Assembly (NCBI RefSeq): GCF_035046505.1
Contig: NC_089822.1
Span: 271,331,054-271,395,053, forward strand
Reading direction: 5' to 3'
Source: Tiliqua scincoides
Taxonomy: Eukaryota; Chordata; Lepidosauria; Squamata; Scincidae
DNA: 64,000 nucleotides
Part shown: one piece after another, positions 40,722 to 54,400 of the stretch
Layout: each line of letters opens with the position of its first letter
Numbering within the stretch: position 1 is the first letter of the stretch
The notes under the pieces: generated by a model
What the model saw: the letters and a program-made list of their open reading frames with translations, nothing else
Told to the model about the DNA's origin: nothing
The model's database searches: none
Position numbers and translations under genes: made by a program

Positions 40722-42380
40722 AAAAAGCTGTAAGGCCATTATTCATTTCTTTATTTTGAAATCACTTTAACAAGTGCTCTTGCTGTTTAAGAACACCTCT
40801 TTGTTGTAACAAAAGGCTTTTTAGAAAGAATATCTATGTTTACATTTTTAAACTGATTCATATTGTACATTTTTTACTTAAATTTAATTTTGTCATAGGG
40901 GGTGAGCCAACATTTTCTGTGATGCTGGACAGCAGGTGAATTGCTACATCGCTGCAAGTCTCTTCATGCTGCTGTCATTTGCTCAGGTGCTCATGCATCA
41001 GCTTTGCTCACCATTTTCAGGCAGTGTGAATTCCTGAGCCAAGCCTCGGGTCTAACTTTTCCACCTACTGAGCCTACGGGAACCCACAGACTTCCTCTCA
41101 AGAACGGGAAGCTTGCTCTGGTCTGCTGCATTGTGGGCCTGCAAACTAGATCCTCCAGCGTGCCAAGGGCAATAGACAGAAGCACACATGAGCAGCTCGC
41201 TCAACTGCCTGCCTCGTATGGCATGAGTGTGATCAAGCTCTTTGTGCAGTAGCAAGAACAGGCTCCAAGCTGCTTCAGCAGCTGATCAAAGGAGCCCCTG
41301 CAGCGGGGACTAGAAAGAAAAAACACGGAGTCAGGTGCTCAGCAAAAAACGCCACCAAGTTCTGAAGAAGACTTCAACTAACGGCTGGTCATGACTCCTG
41401 GTAGAGAATGACATTCTTATAGGGTCAGGAATGCCCTCTTCCTCCAACAGAGAACTCCAGGACTTCCAGGGAAGATCAGTGTTCAAAGAGGTTGACCCCG
41501 AGTTACAAAACGGTCAGTTCCTCTGCATCCAAGCTTCCTGGATGTGATATATTAATATCAGTAAGAATATTTATATACTGCTGTCTGTAGGCAGCAATGT
41601 TCTGGGTAACATTGGGGAGACCCCTCACTGGCATCCATCTGAGACCTGGTTCCTGAACATCACAGATCGGACACCCACCTGGATCTTACGGGTGGTGCTT
41701 TAGAGAGCATGTCAGTGGCTGCTCTTCACCCTCTGATGCAGACTAGGCAGTGTCCAGATCAGACCCAACCATTATGGCCTGCCTGTCCTGCTTCCTTCAG
41801 CCAGCCGGTCTGTATGCAGGCCGTTTCAAACCTCCAGTGGCCTTCCTCCTAAGCATGCCTCCTTCTGACCAACAGGCCTCATCCACAGTTCCTTCCCTTC
41901 CTCAGCGAACCTGTACTGTTCATATTCCAATCGCTGACACATTCTCTATGAACAGTGGGAGTGCCTGTGAACGTTCCTTGAGGTTGCAGCAGCTCAGCCA
42001 AGCAAGGGAGCTTGCAGAAGGCAGGCAACAGCCCCATGCAGCCTATTTCGCATATAATATTCCAACAGCAATTCCCAAAGGTCAGAAATCACAGCAGATG
42101 ACAGCTACACTTAGTACAAATCATAAGAGAAAATCTTAATTCTCTTCAAAAGATCTTTTAAACTGCAAATGTGTGTCACTTTCCCCATTAATACAAGTTC
42201 TTCTGAAAACCAGTAGAAAAACAAAGTTAGCCCAAACTAATTTCCACACACAGGCATATGGATCCGAATCAATTTGCCAGCGGTAACAGGATGCTGGAGG
42301 CGGCCTGAAACAGGATTGGGTAGTATAAGAAATGGTATGCAGGGCTGGCAGGAGCTCTTAGCAGGCACAGTGCACAGATT
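40722..42380. other. Spacer downstream of MHC class I copy 2
   Basis: No gene recognised. It should contain the 3' UTR and polyadenylation site of the minus-strand class I gene, but I could not identify a convincing signal. Confidence 0.45.
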
Positions 42381-42387
42381 TGGTGGG

Positions 42388-42427
42388 TTATTTCTCCTTC
42401 TCTTTCACACACTGAGAAGAGATCAAA
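42388..42427 (-). CDS. MHC class I exon 8
   Basis: After ggtttctgcag| the frame from exon 7 gives S-LISSQCVKEKEK and a TAA at 42390-42388. The acceptor and TTGATCTC start are shared with copy 1 (11048). It is short, so this is the least certain exon. Confidence 0.58.
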
Positions 42428-45400
42428 CTGCAGAAACCAAGAAAAGACAAGAAGAAAGTTCATCAAACATCAGGGGACTCTTGGTGTGAGAACAGCGTTG
42501 TTGGAAGAGTCTCTCTAATCCAGCCCTCCCTGCTGAAGCTTCCTGTCCCGAGCTATCAAGGCACACAACTCTGTGTGCTGGAAGCAGAGCTCAGGCGCCA
42601 CAGGTAGAGGAGGCGGAGTCTGCCCAGCAAAGACCGTTAGCTGATGGCTCAAGCAAGCGAGCCAAACCGCAGACCTCGGGGAAGGCAGAAAACCAACTGG
42701 AACACTGAACAGTTTGACTGAGAAGGGAATCCCGTCCCAAGCCCCAAATGTGGCCCTCCTGGGTAGAGCCCCTCCTTCCAAGGAACAGGGGGAGGAGACC
42801 CTGCAGCAGGTCAGCTGAAACCAAAGACGGGCTGACTGAATAGGGGGCAGAAGTTCTTCTCAACCCATTTGCACACCAAGCCCTGTTATCTCCAAGAACG
42901 TTTGGAGCTTTGGATCACAGGGAAGCAGAAGCCTTCTGAAATGACAGCACAGCCCCAAAGGAGACTGTGGCAAGGGACGGGTGCCCAGGCCCTCAACCAT
43001 CCCCCCATTACCTGTCGGCAGAGCTGTTGGACTCCCAGTCACTTGCTACAAAGGGAGAAAAGAGACAGAGTGAGCGTGGCTCTTTATAGCAATCAGTTTA
43101 TTATTTCGTTTCTATCCTCCCCACCAAGGAGCTCAGGGCAATAAGCATCACTCCCCCCCCCCCATTTTATCTTCACAAAAGTCCTGTGTGGTATATTCCA
43201 CTACAGTGATTGTGCCCAAGAAGTTTCATGGCTGAGCTGGGATTTGGACCCAGATCTGCCTCTACCTAGACTAGTGCTCCAAACCACTCCTTTCAGCTCA
43301 GATTGTACAGCTTGACCCATCAGCCACTGCAAAGCAATCCTGCAATGTAGCTACGCTGAAGTCTGGAAGAGGCAGTCTCTGGAGTGGCTCCTCCAGATGC
43401 ATTGTGGGTACTATTGGAAGGGCTGCAGGAGGATCTCCATTCCATTCTTCGATGCATCAGGACTACCCTTCCCATCAACCTGTCAAAGGGGGCCTCTAGG
43501 TGCTCCTCCTTCCAGGAAACAGGCAGCACAGCTGAAGTACCCTTGAACCTCACCCAGCTCTCAGGCTTTTAGTGACCCTGTTACAACCTGCAGCATTCCT
43601 CCTCCAGCCACAATATCCAGCCTTGGAAGTCCCCCAATCGTGACAGTCCTCAGGTGATTGAAAGGGTTATTATGTCATTTCTCATCTCTCTCGTCTGAGA
43701 GAAGGAAAACTCTGATCCCAAACCTCCACTGCCTTGTGGCTACATCCAGCTATGGAAAAGGCTTCAGGAGTCAACCTGGAGGCAAAATCTGGAGCCGGAG
43801 GCAGTTCATGGCTGAACACAGTCACGTTCTGGCAACTCCTGCGACGTTGCTGGAACCAACCGTATTGGCCTCTGCCTTTCCATTGGACATTTCAGTGACG
43901 TGGAGAGGGGGGATTTGCTGCATGGGAAACAGTCTAGCCTCCATATCTACTTTACCCTGGCTTTGCGCACTGGAGAGGATGCTCTGTTCCAGAACCACTA
44001 TTCAGAGCGTGAGACCATAGTCTTCCGAAGGATGCCAACAAATATGCCATTTGAAACACACCTGCCACTGCCAGGACCCTCAAACTAAAACAGGCTACTT
44101 TCACGCTCTCCCTGCCTCCCACTGGAGGAGATGCTGTGATGTCACAGAACGTTCACAAATATTTTAACTCGCTTGCAGCAAAAGGCCATGCCAGCCACAG
44201 CGAAGTTTCTGTGAGGAAAGTGGCAATCAGTTGCCCCTTTCTCACAACCGCCATCAGTTCCGGGAGGAAAGCTCAGATGGATGCCAATGGAAGCTTCCCT
44301 CTGGGGGCAAATGGCAGCCACCCGGGGGGCGGGGGAGACGGGGCCTGAATCTCAACAGCAGTAGGAGCAAAAGGCCAAAACTCCCCTTCCCCCATGCTTT
44401 GCCTAAGCCATTTATAGCTTTAAAAGGTGATAAGCAGCACCCTGAGTTTGACCCAGAAACCAACAAGGAGCCAACACAAACCGAAGCACATGAGAGTTAC
44501 AAACTCCACACGAATTGCTCCTAACACCAGCCTGGCCAGTGGGACTCAGCGCCAGCTGCCGCTAATGCATTTACATGCTGCTCTTCAACTTCAGAATTTC
44601 CAAGGGGAAGGAGGCACTCACCTGCTGCTGCTTTCTCTGGATGTTTCTCTGCAGAGACAGAATCACAAAGTCAGGGTTGAAAAGGATATTCAGAGATCAT
44701 CCAGTCTCACCCTCTAGAAGACCAGTCATCTTCTAACCTATCATCAGCATATGAGCCAGATGCTCATGGGGTGGGGGTGGGGGGTAAGGCAGGCCTGATG
44801 GCGCTTGGCCATTGCCCAGGCAGTATCCTGGCAACAGCCATCATTAGCCGAGACCCCCATGTGCTCCCTGGTTGCCTCTTCCACCAATATGTGTGCCAGA
44901 GAGTAAGGAGGCCCAGGGTAGCCACCTCCATTCCTCCAATATCTGAGTACAGGCTGGATGGTGGGCCTGATCCAGCCTGCGGGTAGTAGATTGCTGACCC
45001 CTGCTCTAGAGAGGGAGGACTCTTGAATATTAAACAATCCCCGCCCCTGGGAGATTCTCCTCCCATCTGGCAGTAGTTCCAAAACAGGCAGGAAGCCTTT
45101 CTTGCTATCAACCCCCAACCTGCACTGCTGTAGTGTAACTTTATTCAAAGGCCTGTTTCTCCCCCCATTTTGGCCTATTTATCAGACATTTGTAGCCACC
45201 AGGGGCCCTTCAGGATGTTGCTGCCTCCTAAGAGAGGCTGCCTGGCATTCTAGACAATGCAGCCATTATCCAGGGATGCTCCTCTAGAACATAAGAACAG
45301 CCCCACTGGATCAGGCCATAGGCCCATCTAGTCCAGCTTCCTGTATCTCACAGCGGCCCACCAAATGCCCCAGGGAGCACACCAGGTAACAAGAGACCTG

Positions 45401-48400
45401 CAAGGCTTCCTGGGAATTGTAGTTAAGAACATAAGAAGAGCCCTGCTGTATCAGGCCATAGGCCCATCTAGTCCAGCTTCCTGTATCTCACAGCGGGCCC
45501 CCCAAATGCCCCAGGGAGCACACCAGATAACAAGAGACCTGCAAGGCTTCCTGGGAATTGTAGTTAAGAACATAAGAACAGCCCCACTGGATCAGGCCAC
45601 AGGCCCATCTAGTCCAGCTTCCTGTATCTCACAGCGGCCCACCAAATGCCCCAGGGAGCACACCAGATAACAAGAGACCTGCAAGGCTTCCTGGGAATTG
45701 TAGTGTAGAACATAAGAACAGCCCCACTGGATCAGGCCATAGGCCCATCTAGTCCAGCTTCCTGTATCTCACAGCGGCCCACCAAATGCCCCAGGGAGCA
45801 CACCAGATAACAAGAGACCTGCAAGGCCTCCTGGGAATTGTAGTTAAGAACATAAGAACAGCCCCACTGGATCAGGCCACAGGCCCATCTAGTCCAGCTT
45901 CCTGCATCGCACAGCGGCCCACCAAATGCCCCAGGGAGCACACCAGATAACAAGAGACCTCATCCTGGTGCCCTCCCTTGCATCTGGCCCTCTGAGGTCC
46001 TCTGTTTGAAACACCAGTCCCCAAAAGCCGCACATGGCTGAATCTGGACGGAGCTGTTGGATTTCTCCAGTGGCAACAGCTGCTAACCGGACCCTTTGGC
46101 AAGATGGGCAGTTTCCCACTGACTGGGCAGCTAAACTCACCTGTCCACCTACAGGGGTGGGATGGAGGGGCCAGATGGGTCACACTCGTCTAATCAGGTA
46201 ACCCAATGATATCATCAAATGCAGGTCATGCACACAATCAGAAAGGTGTGTTTTCCCCAAGCCTGGCTGTCTGAACACACTGCTGGTTTGTGGAAGGCAC
46301 TCCCACTTGCTCCCTAGTGAGTGCAGAAGGCCAGGACTCCTAGGACAAGCCAGGCATTTGGTGGGCCGCTGTGAGATACAGGAAGCTGGACTAGATGGGC
46401 CTATGGCCTGATCCATGTTCTTATGTTCTACGCTAAGCCAGCCTGCAAACTTCACTAGTTTAGCTCTACTGTGGGCTTTTGTGAGTTTTTCTCTTGTGCA
46501 GCTACTTGTATGCTGGGTGATTCTAGTTCCTGCACCCAATTCTGTCCCTTTATCTTGCCAGGACTGAAAAGCAAGTTCACCCCACGTGAACTTTACACTT
46601 TACACTTACTGACATTGAAGCGCATCTGCCATTTTGCTGCCCATTCTGCCAGTCTGGAGAGATCCTTCTGGAGCTCCTCACAATCACTTCTGGTCTTCAC
46701 CACTCGGAAAAGTTTGGTGTCGTCTGCAAACTTAGCCACTTCACTGCTCAACCCTGTCTCCAGGTCATTTATGAAGAGGTTGAAAAGCACCGGTACCAGG
46801 ACAGATCCTTGGGGCACACCGCTTTTCACCTCTCTCCATTGTGAAAATTGCCCATTGACACCCACTCTCTGCTTCGATGAAAGTGTCGACCCAATGTGCG
46901 GCGGCAGTGAAGAGTGGATTCCCAACTCTTCACTTCCAATTGGCAGTGAAGAAGGCCAATTCTATGCTTGGGATCATTAGGAAGGGTATTGAGAACAAAA
47001 CGGCTAGTATTATAATGCCGTTGTACAAATCGATGGTAAGGCCACACCTGGAGTATTGTGTCCAGTTCTGGTCGCCGCATCTCAAAAAAGACATAGTGGA
47101 AATGGAAAAGGTGCAAAAGAGAGCGACTAAGATGATTACGGGCTGGGGCACCTTCCTTATGAGGAAAGGCTACGGCGTTTGGGCCTCTTCAGCCTAGAAA
47201 AGAGACGCTTGAGGGGGGACATGATTGAGACATACAAAATTATGCAGGGAATGGACAGAGTGGATAGGGAGATGCTCTTTACACTCTCACATAATACCAG
47301 AACCAGGGGACATCCACTAAAATTGAGTGTTGGGCGGGTTAGGACAGACAAAAGAAAATATTTCTTTACTCAGCGTGTGGTCGGTCTATGGAACTCCTTG
47401 CCACAGGATGTGGTGCTGGCGTCTAGCCTAGACGCCTTTAAAAGGGGATTGGACAAGTTTCTGGAGGAAAAATCCATTATGGGGTACAAGCCATGATGTG
47501 TATGCGCAACCTCCTGATTTTAGAAATGGGTTAAGTCAGAATGCCAGATGTAGGGGAGGGCACCAGGATGAGGTCTCTTGTTATCTGGTGTGCTCCCTGG
47601 GGCATTTGGTGGGCCGCTGTGAGATACAGGAAGCTGGACTAGATGGGCCTATGGCCTGATCCAGTGGGGCTGTTCTTATGTTCTTAAATCCGGTTTCCTT
47701 ATCGTGACCAGAACACAAATTGACCCAGTCAATATGAGGATAATTGAAGTCCCCCATGATTACAACCCTGTCCCTCCTTGTCACCTCCCTGATCTGTTTC
47801 CTCATTTCAAGGTCCCTTCATATTTCTTGTCAGGAGGAGGATAGCACGCCCCCAGTATTACATCGCTGCACAAGCCTGGTAATTTAACCCACAGAGATTC
47901 TACGGTGGAGTAGGACCCACCTTCAATCTCTACTTTGCTGGATTCTATCCCTTCCTTAACATAAAGGGCCACCCCACCTCCAACATGCCCCTGCCTGTCC
48001 CTCCTGTAGAGTTTATAGCCTGGGATTGCGGTATCCCACTGATTCTTCCGCATTCCACCAGGTTTCCGTTATGCCCACTATGTCAATATTTTCCCTTGTC
48101 ACCAGACATTCCAGTTCTCCCACCTTTGCTCGTAGACTTCGGGCATTCACATAAAAGCATTTATACACGGAATGCCCCAGGATGCGCTGCTTATTCGCTC
48201 CTTTGTCCCCGCATCCTCTCATTGTGCCAAACCGTCTATCACATCCCATCACACTACCTTTCCCAATTTCTTCTCCTACCCTGCCTTTGTCTTGTTGTTC
48301 TCTAACCTCCCATCCTCATCCCATAGGGATGAGGAGTCCCGAACCGAAGTTCCCCCAGGGATCAGTTTAAAAGCTCTGCCACCTTTTTAATGTTATGCAC

Positions 48401-51400
48401 CAGCAGTCTGGTTCCATTCTGGTTCAAGTGGAGCCCATCCCTCTTGTACAGGCCCCGCTTGTCCCAAAACGTTCCCCAGTGCCTAACGAATCTAAACCCC
48501 TCCTCCCTACACCACTGTCTCATCCACGCATTGGGACCCCTGATCTCCGCCTGCCTAGCTGGCCCTGCGCGTGGAACAGGTAGCACTTCAGAGAACGCTA
48601 CCTTTGAGGTCCTGGCTTTCAGCTTCCTGCCTAAAAGCCTAAATTTGGCCTCCAGGACCTCCCAGCTACACTTGCCCACGTCGTTGGTGCCGACATGCAC
48701 CACAGCCGCTACCTCTCCCCCAGCACTGTCTACTAGCCTGTCTAGACGAGAAGTGATGTCCGCAACCTTCGCACCAGGCAGGCAAGTCACCATGCGGTCC
48801 TCACATCCGTCGCAAACCCCCCTCTCTATGTTTCTAATAATCGAATCCCCCACTACAAGAAGCCCCCGACCCCCTCCCGCTGAGGAGTATCCCGAGTGCA
48901 CTCGGATATGGGCCCATCCCCTGGAGAAGGGATCCCCCCTAGGGGATTGTTTCCCTCCTCTCCAGGATGACGTCCTCCAGTCCCGAGACTTCCCACCCGG
49001 GCAGCCGAGGAGCTGCACGCCTGAGGCTGGGACGAAGCCTGATCGTCCCCAGAAGTCTCCCCACGGTCCTCCTCTGGCTGCCTGCGCTTCTCCAGGTTGG
49101 CCACCAAGGCTTCAAGGGAGCGGACTCGTTCCCTGAGACCCTGGAGCTCCTTGCACCGAGGACACACCCATGACTTATGCCCCAGAGGCATATAATCATA
49201 CATGTGGCACTCGATGCAGAACACTGGATAGCCCCCACCCTGCTGCTGGCTGTCTGACTGCATAGCTTTTTTGTTGTTGTTGTTATTTAGGGGTCCTTTT
49301 AAAATCCGTACACTGGATAGCAGCCCTCTTCTCAAGGGAAGAGGAAGGGCGGTGTATGGGGCCCTGGCCTCCTCGCCCTGCTGCTGAACTCGCCCAGATG
49401 CTAAACTCTCGTGCCTTACCTGGCACTTAGTTCCCGAGGCACTTGGTTCCCAGAGGCCACACGCGTCTGCTGATGGGCGTGACCTACTCTGCAGGCTCCT
49501 GAATGGACTGCTTGGATTAGCCTAATGGGACTCTAAATGGGTTGGGAATTGGCTCTTCCTAGGTTCTTTCCCTCCTAGTTCTGTTCTCTTAGGCTGGACT
49601 GTTTTTGTAACCTCAAGCTAGTTTTTATTTGGGTTTGTTTAATTATTTATTGCTCTCTAGATCCTGTGTCCCAATTTACTGACCTGTTTAGGTTATGTTC
49701 TAACTTAGATTAGGTTTAACCTGGGTTAAGTATAGGTTTAATTTAAACAAGTAGAAAAACCTGCTTTCCACTTTATCCTCCTCCCTTCCTTCGATTAGGT
49801 GCTACCTTAGGTGCAGCTAACTTTCAACTTTGATTTAAATGCCTGACCCTTGGGCTCTTACTCCCAAGTAGGAGTCTGCTCTTACTCACGAGTAGGACTT
49901 TGCTCCTGCTCAGAGTAGACCTATGTACCTCCCTTAGGTGCTAACTTTCAATTTTGATTTAAGGTTGATTTAAAGGTAAGGTTAAGGTTAGAAGACAGGG
50001 AGTTAGAAAGACAAAGCGTTAGAATGAGTACACTTACCTCCTCCTCCTGCTCCTCCTCCTCTCCTTCTCCAAAACTGAGAGGTCTCCTTGCCTTCTCCTC
50101 GCCCAGATGCTAAACTCTCGTGCCTTACCTGGCACTTAGTTCCCGAGGCACTTGGTTCCCAGAGGCCACACGCATCTGCAGAGAGTGGCACACAGTCAGG
50201 TCTGTGGCAGTGGAGGGCCTGGGAACCTGCACCCCCAGCACATCCTCATCACCGTCACCATCCTGCACATATTCAGTGCTACATGTGTTCACTGTGCAAG
50301 ACACAGACTAAGGGGCTCAGGATCTGAAATCGCCAAATGATGCGCACATGGAGCCCAAGAAATGCATCCAGGGATTCACTTACTGATGCAGAAGTTGACT
50401 CCAGCAACAAACAGGACCAGCACAGTCAGGGTCACTGAGGCGATGACCATAATGATGAGCAAATCAGGCACTGAGGATGAAAAGGGATGAACACAGGTTG
50501 ACTCAGACTAGAAGGGTCTCTCCAAAGCCTTGGGCAAAGGTCCTGAGATCCTTCAACTAAAGATGGAGGACATGGAAGCCGAAACCTTGCAGATGCAAAC
50601 CACTGAGCTAAGCCCCAGTCATGAATGGGAGGGGGGCTTCTAGTGGCCACCCACAGATCCAGGGCAGTGACGCCTAGTGCCAGGCACTCATTTCCTTCCC
50701 ATCCCCCACTCTTCTAATTGGTTTGGACGTGCAGCTTGGTGGGACAAGACTTGGTAGATCTAGTCTGCTGCCACCAGTCCAGGAGACCTGGTTCCCAGAG
50801 GGGTTCCCTGGACACCCCACCCCCCACAAGAATGCTAGCCAGGTTTATAAAGATGCCCTCACTCTGCCAGTAGCACCTGCAGAGGAAGGTGGCCGACAAG
50901 TCCACTGATTCCAGAACAGGCAGAGGTTTTGAACAAAAAGGTTTTATATTTACAGGTGAGGGAAAACAATTTAAATAGTCTTGGGTTGCACAGCTAAATG
51001 TCTCCTGAATGATCCCCTCTCGATCCAGCCTGAACCGCGGCTACTCAGAGCTGCCTGCTCTGGATGGGGAAGGACAAAGTAAAACAAGCAGAACCTAAAG
51101 TGACTGGTTTCTGTGTGGGCCCTTCTCTTTGAGCCTGGGGCTCTCTTTCCCCAGCAGCTTCCCAGAGGCTCCCTCTGTCTTCCCAGACTGGAGCAGGCAG
51201 CGGAAGAGGGGGAGCCTCCCTCAGCCCTAGAGATTGGCTGGCCCCCGTTTTTGAGTCTGGAGCACCTCAGCCACTGGAGAAATCCCCAACAGAAACCATA
51301 ACTATTAACCCTTTCATCACACCCCCTATGCACTGGCCCTGATCCAGGGAAATTCCCTCCCAAGGAGACCCACCAGAACTCGGCATCTCAGGCTTTCAGA

Positions 51401-54400
51401 GAAGACAGCAAAGCCTCTTGGCTGGAAAAAGGTCCTCACTGACTTCATAGAAGTGTCTGAATTTACGGCACTCTTATGTCATCCATTCATTGCAACGAGT
51501 GCAGAAGTTTCTGCCTCTTGCTCCCACGTTGACAGCAGCCACATCTTTCTCCCAGTCTTCAGTATGGAGTGTATCGGCAGCTCTGCACCCCAAAACATGC
51601 AGTGGGAGTTGCTGATGTGTTTCTTTTCTGAGTCCCTTCTTGGGTGAAAAATTAGCTCCCAGAATCTGCCCAACACACCCTCCCCACAAAGGTCCCCCAG
51701 GCCTCCCTCCCCTGCAGCCTCTCACCAGACTCCTTTACGGCCACATCCAGAGGGTCCTGCAGCCCATCATGTTCCACATGGCACCGGTAGTGGCTCCTCT
51801 CCTTGGGATCAATCTCAATGCTCAGCCAGGTGTAGTAAGTTCCATCCGGGTTGGGGCTGACAACCCCATGGAACGTGTCCTCCTGCCTGACCTTCCCATC
51901 CTTCCTCCAGGTGACATTGATCTCCTTGGGGTAGAAGCCATGGGCCCGGCAGAGGAGGATCTCCAAGCCCTGCTGGCTGTCCTTACGTGTCACCTTTATT
52001 GTGGGGGGCTCTGTGGGAAAAGTGGCAATGCCAGTGTTAAGACTGGGGCCCTTGGCTGACTTACAGGATGGATGCTGCAGTTTCACAGAAGGAAGGAACC
52101 CTCTGACCCAACCCCTGCCCCCAAAATGACCCACATCTGCTGCATCCTCAAGACATGAACACCTGCCGAGAAAGGGACTTTACGGCACCCGTCAGCACTC
52201 AGTGCAAATGCTCCCAGGCAAGCAGTCCTGGGATCACCCCAGGGTTTGGGGCAACTGTCGCAGGGCCTTCTCTAAAACAGTGGTCTGCAACCCTGCCTGC
52301 ATCACAGACCCCTTTAAAATGAACATAAGAACAGCCCCACTGGATCAGGCCATAGGCCCATCTAGTCCAGCTTCCTGTATCTCACAGCGGCCCACCAAAT
52401 GCCCCAGGGAGCACACCAGATAACAAGAGACCTCATCCTGATGCTCTCCCCTACATCTGGCATTCTGACTTAACCCATTCCTAAAATCAGGAGGTTGCGC
52501 ATACACATCATGGCTTGTACCCCATAATGGATTTTTCCTCCAGAAACCCGTCCAATCCCCTTTTAAAGGCGTCTAGGCTAGACGCCAGCACCACATCCTG
52601 TGGCAAGGAGTTCCACAGACCGACCACGCGCTTAGTAAAGAAATATTTTCTTTTGTCTGTCCTAACCCGCCCAACACTCAGTTTCAGTGGATGTCCCCTG
52701 GTTCTGGTATTATGTGAGAGTGTAAAGAGCATCTCCCTATCCACTCTGTCCATCCCCTGCATAATTTTGTATGTCTCAATCATGTCCCCCCTCAAGCGTC
52801 TCTTTTCTAGGCTGAAGAGGCCCAAACGCCGTAGCCTTTCCTCATAAGGAAGGTGCCCCAGCCCCGTAATCATCTTAGTCGCTCTCTTTTGCACCTTTTC
52901 CATTTCCACTATGTCTTTTTTGAGATGCGGCGACCAGAACTGGACACAATACTCCAGGTGTGGCCTTACCATAGATTTGTACAATGGCATTATAATACTA
53001 ACCGTTTTGTTCTCAATACCCTTCCTAATGATCCCAAGCATAGAATTGGCCTTCTTCACTGCCACTGCACATTGGGTCGACACTTTCATCGACCTGTCCA
53101 CCACCACCCCAAGATCTCTCTCCTGATCTGTCACAGACAGCTCAGAACCCATCAGCCTATATCTAAAGTTTTGATTTTTTGCCCCAATGTGCATGACTTT
53201 ACACTTACTGACATTGAAGCGCATCTGCCATTTTGCTGCCCATTCTGCCAGTCTGGAGAGATCCTTCTGGAGCTCCTCACAATCACTTCTGGTCTTTACC
53301 ACTCGGAAAAGTTTGGTGTCGTCTGCAAACTTAGCCACTTCACTGCTCAACCCTGTCTCCAGGTCATTTATGAAGAGGTTGAAAAGCACCGGTCCCAGGA
53401 CAGATCCTTGGGGCACACCGCTTTTCACCTCTCTCCATTGTGAAAATTGCCCATTGACACCCACTCTCTGCTTCCTGGCCTCCAACCAGTTCTCAATCCA
53501 CGAGAGGACCTGTCCTCTAATTCCCTGACTGTGGAGTTTTTTCAGTAGCCTTTGGTGAGGGACCGTGTCAAACCCTCATGAAAGGGACCATGAAAGTGAT
53601 GGGCCCTTCCCAGAAAGATGCACAGACACTGAAAATATTTTTTTTGCAGCCAGTTCACAGATATCAAGTGAATCTTCAATCTTGAGAGCTTAGTGAGGAG
53701 ACATGATAGAGACAAAATCCCTGAAACTCTTGCTTGCATTGACTAGTTCTTTGAGGTCTAGATTGGTGACCCCATATTCCACAGAGCTACCAAGAAGGGA
53801 GAAAACTTCAGGGTCACTAACCAGCCCAACCAGCATCCAAAAGCCAAGAATTAAAAATTATGCGGGTCAACATTCCAGTATTTCCTAGTCTACTGAATTA
53901 CAGTTTTAAAGAAGAAAATTATTGTTCCTTACAGATGCACATGCTCTAAGGCACTCTCTCCTTACATTGATTTTTACACTTTTTAAAATGGGCCTCCTGT
54001 TTATATAAAATAGCCAGCTATAGTGGAAGGGATTGTCACTCCCGAATCGGCCTTTTCAGCCACACTAGACGCTGTTCCAGAACCATCATTCAGAGCGCGA
54101 TACCAGTCTTTTGAGACTGAAGGTTGCCAATTACAACCTGCATGTAGCTGAAGAGGGTAATTCTGGCTGTTGCATCACAAACCAGTCAGAATTGGCTTAA
54201 GTAGAACCACTGAGAGAATAAACAAATTGAAACTTTCTGAAGTTGGAAGAAAGAGAAAATATGGCAATATTCTGCCTAGATATGGAGATAAGCAGCTTGC
54301 TGTATAAATACTTTGCTCTGCCGTTTTTGTACGGTAGAGATACAACTTGCTTGACTGCTTCGTAGCTTCCAATCCGTCTCTTTCACTCACAGCTGCATTA

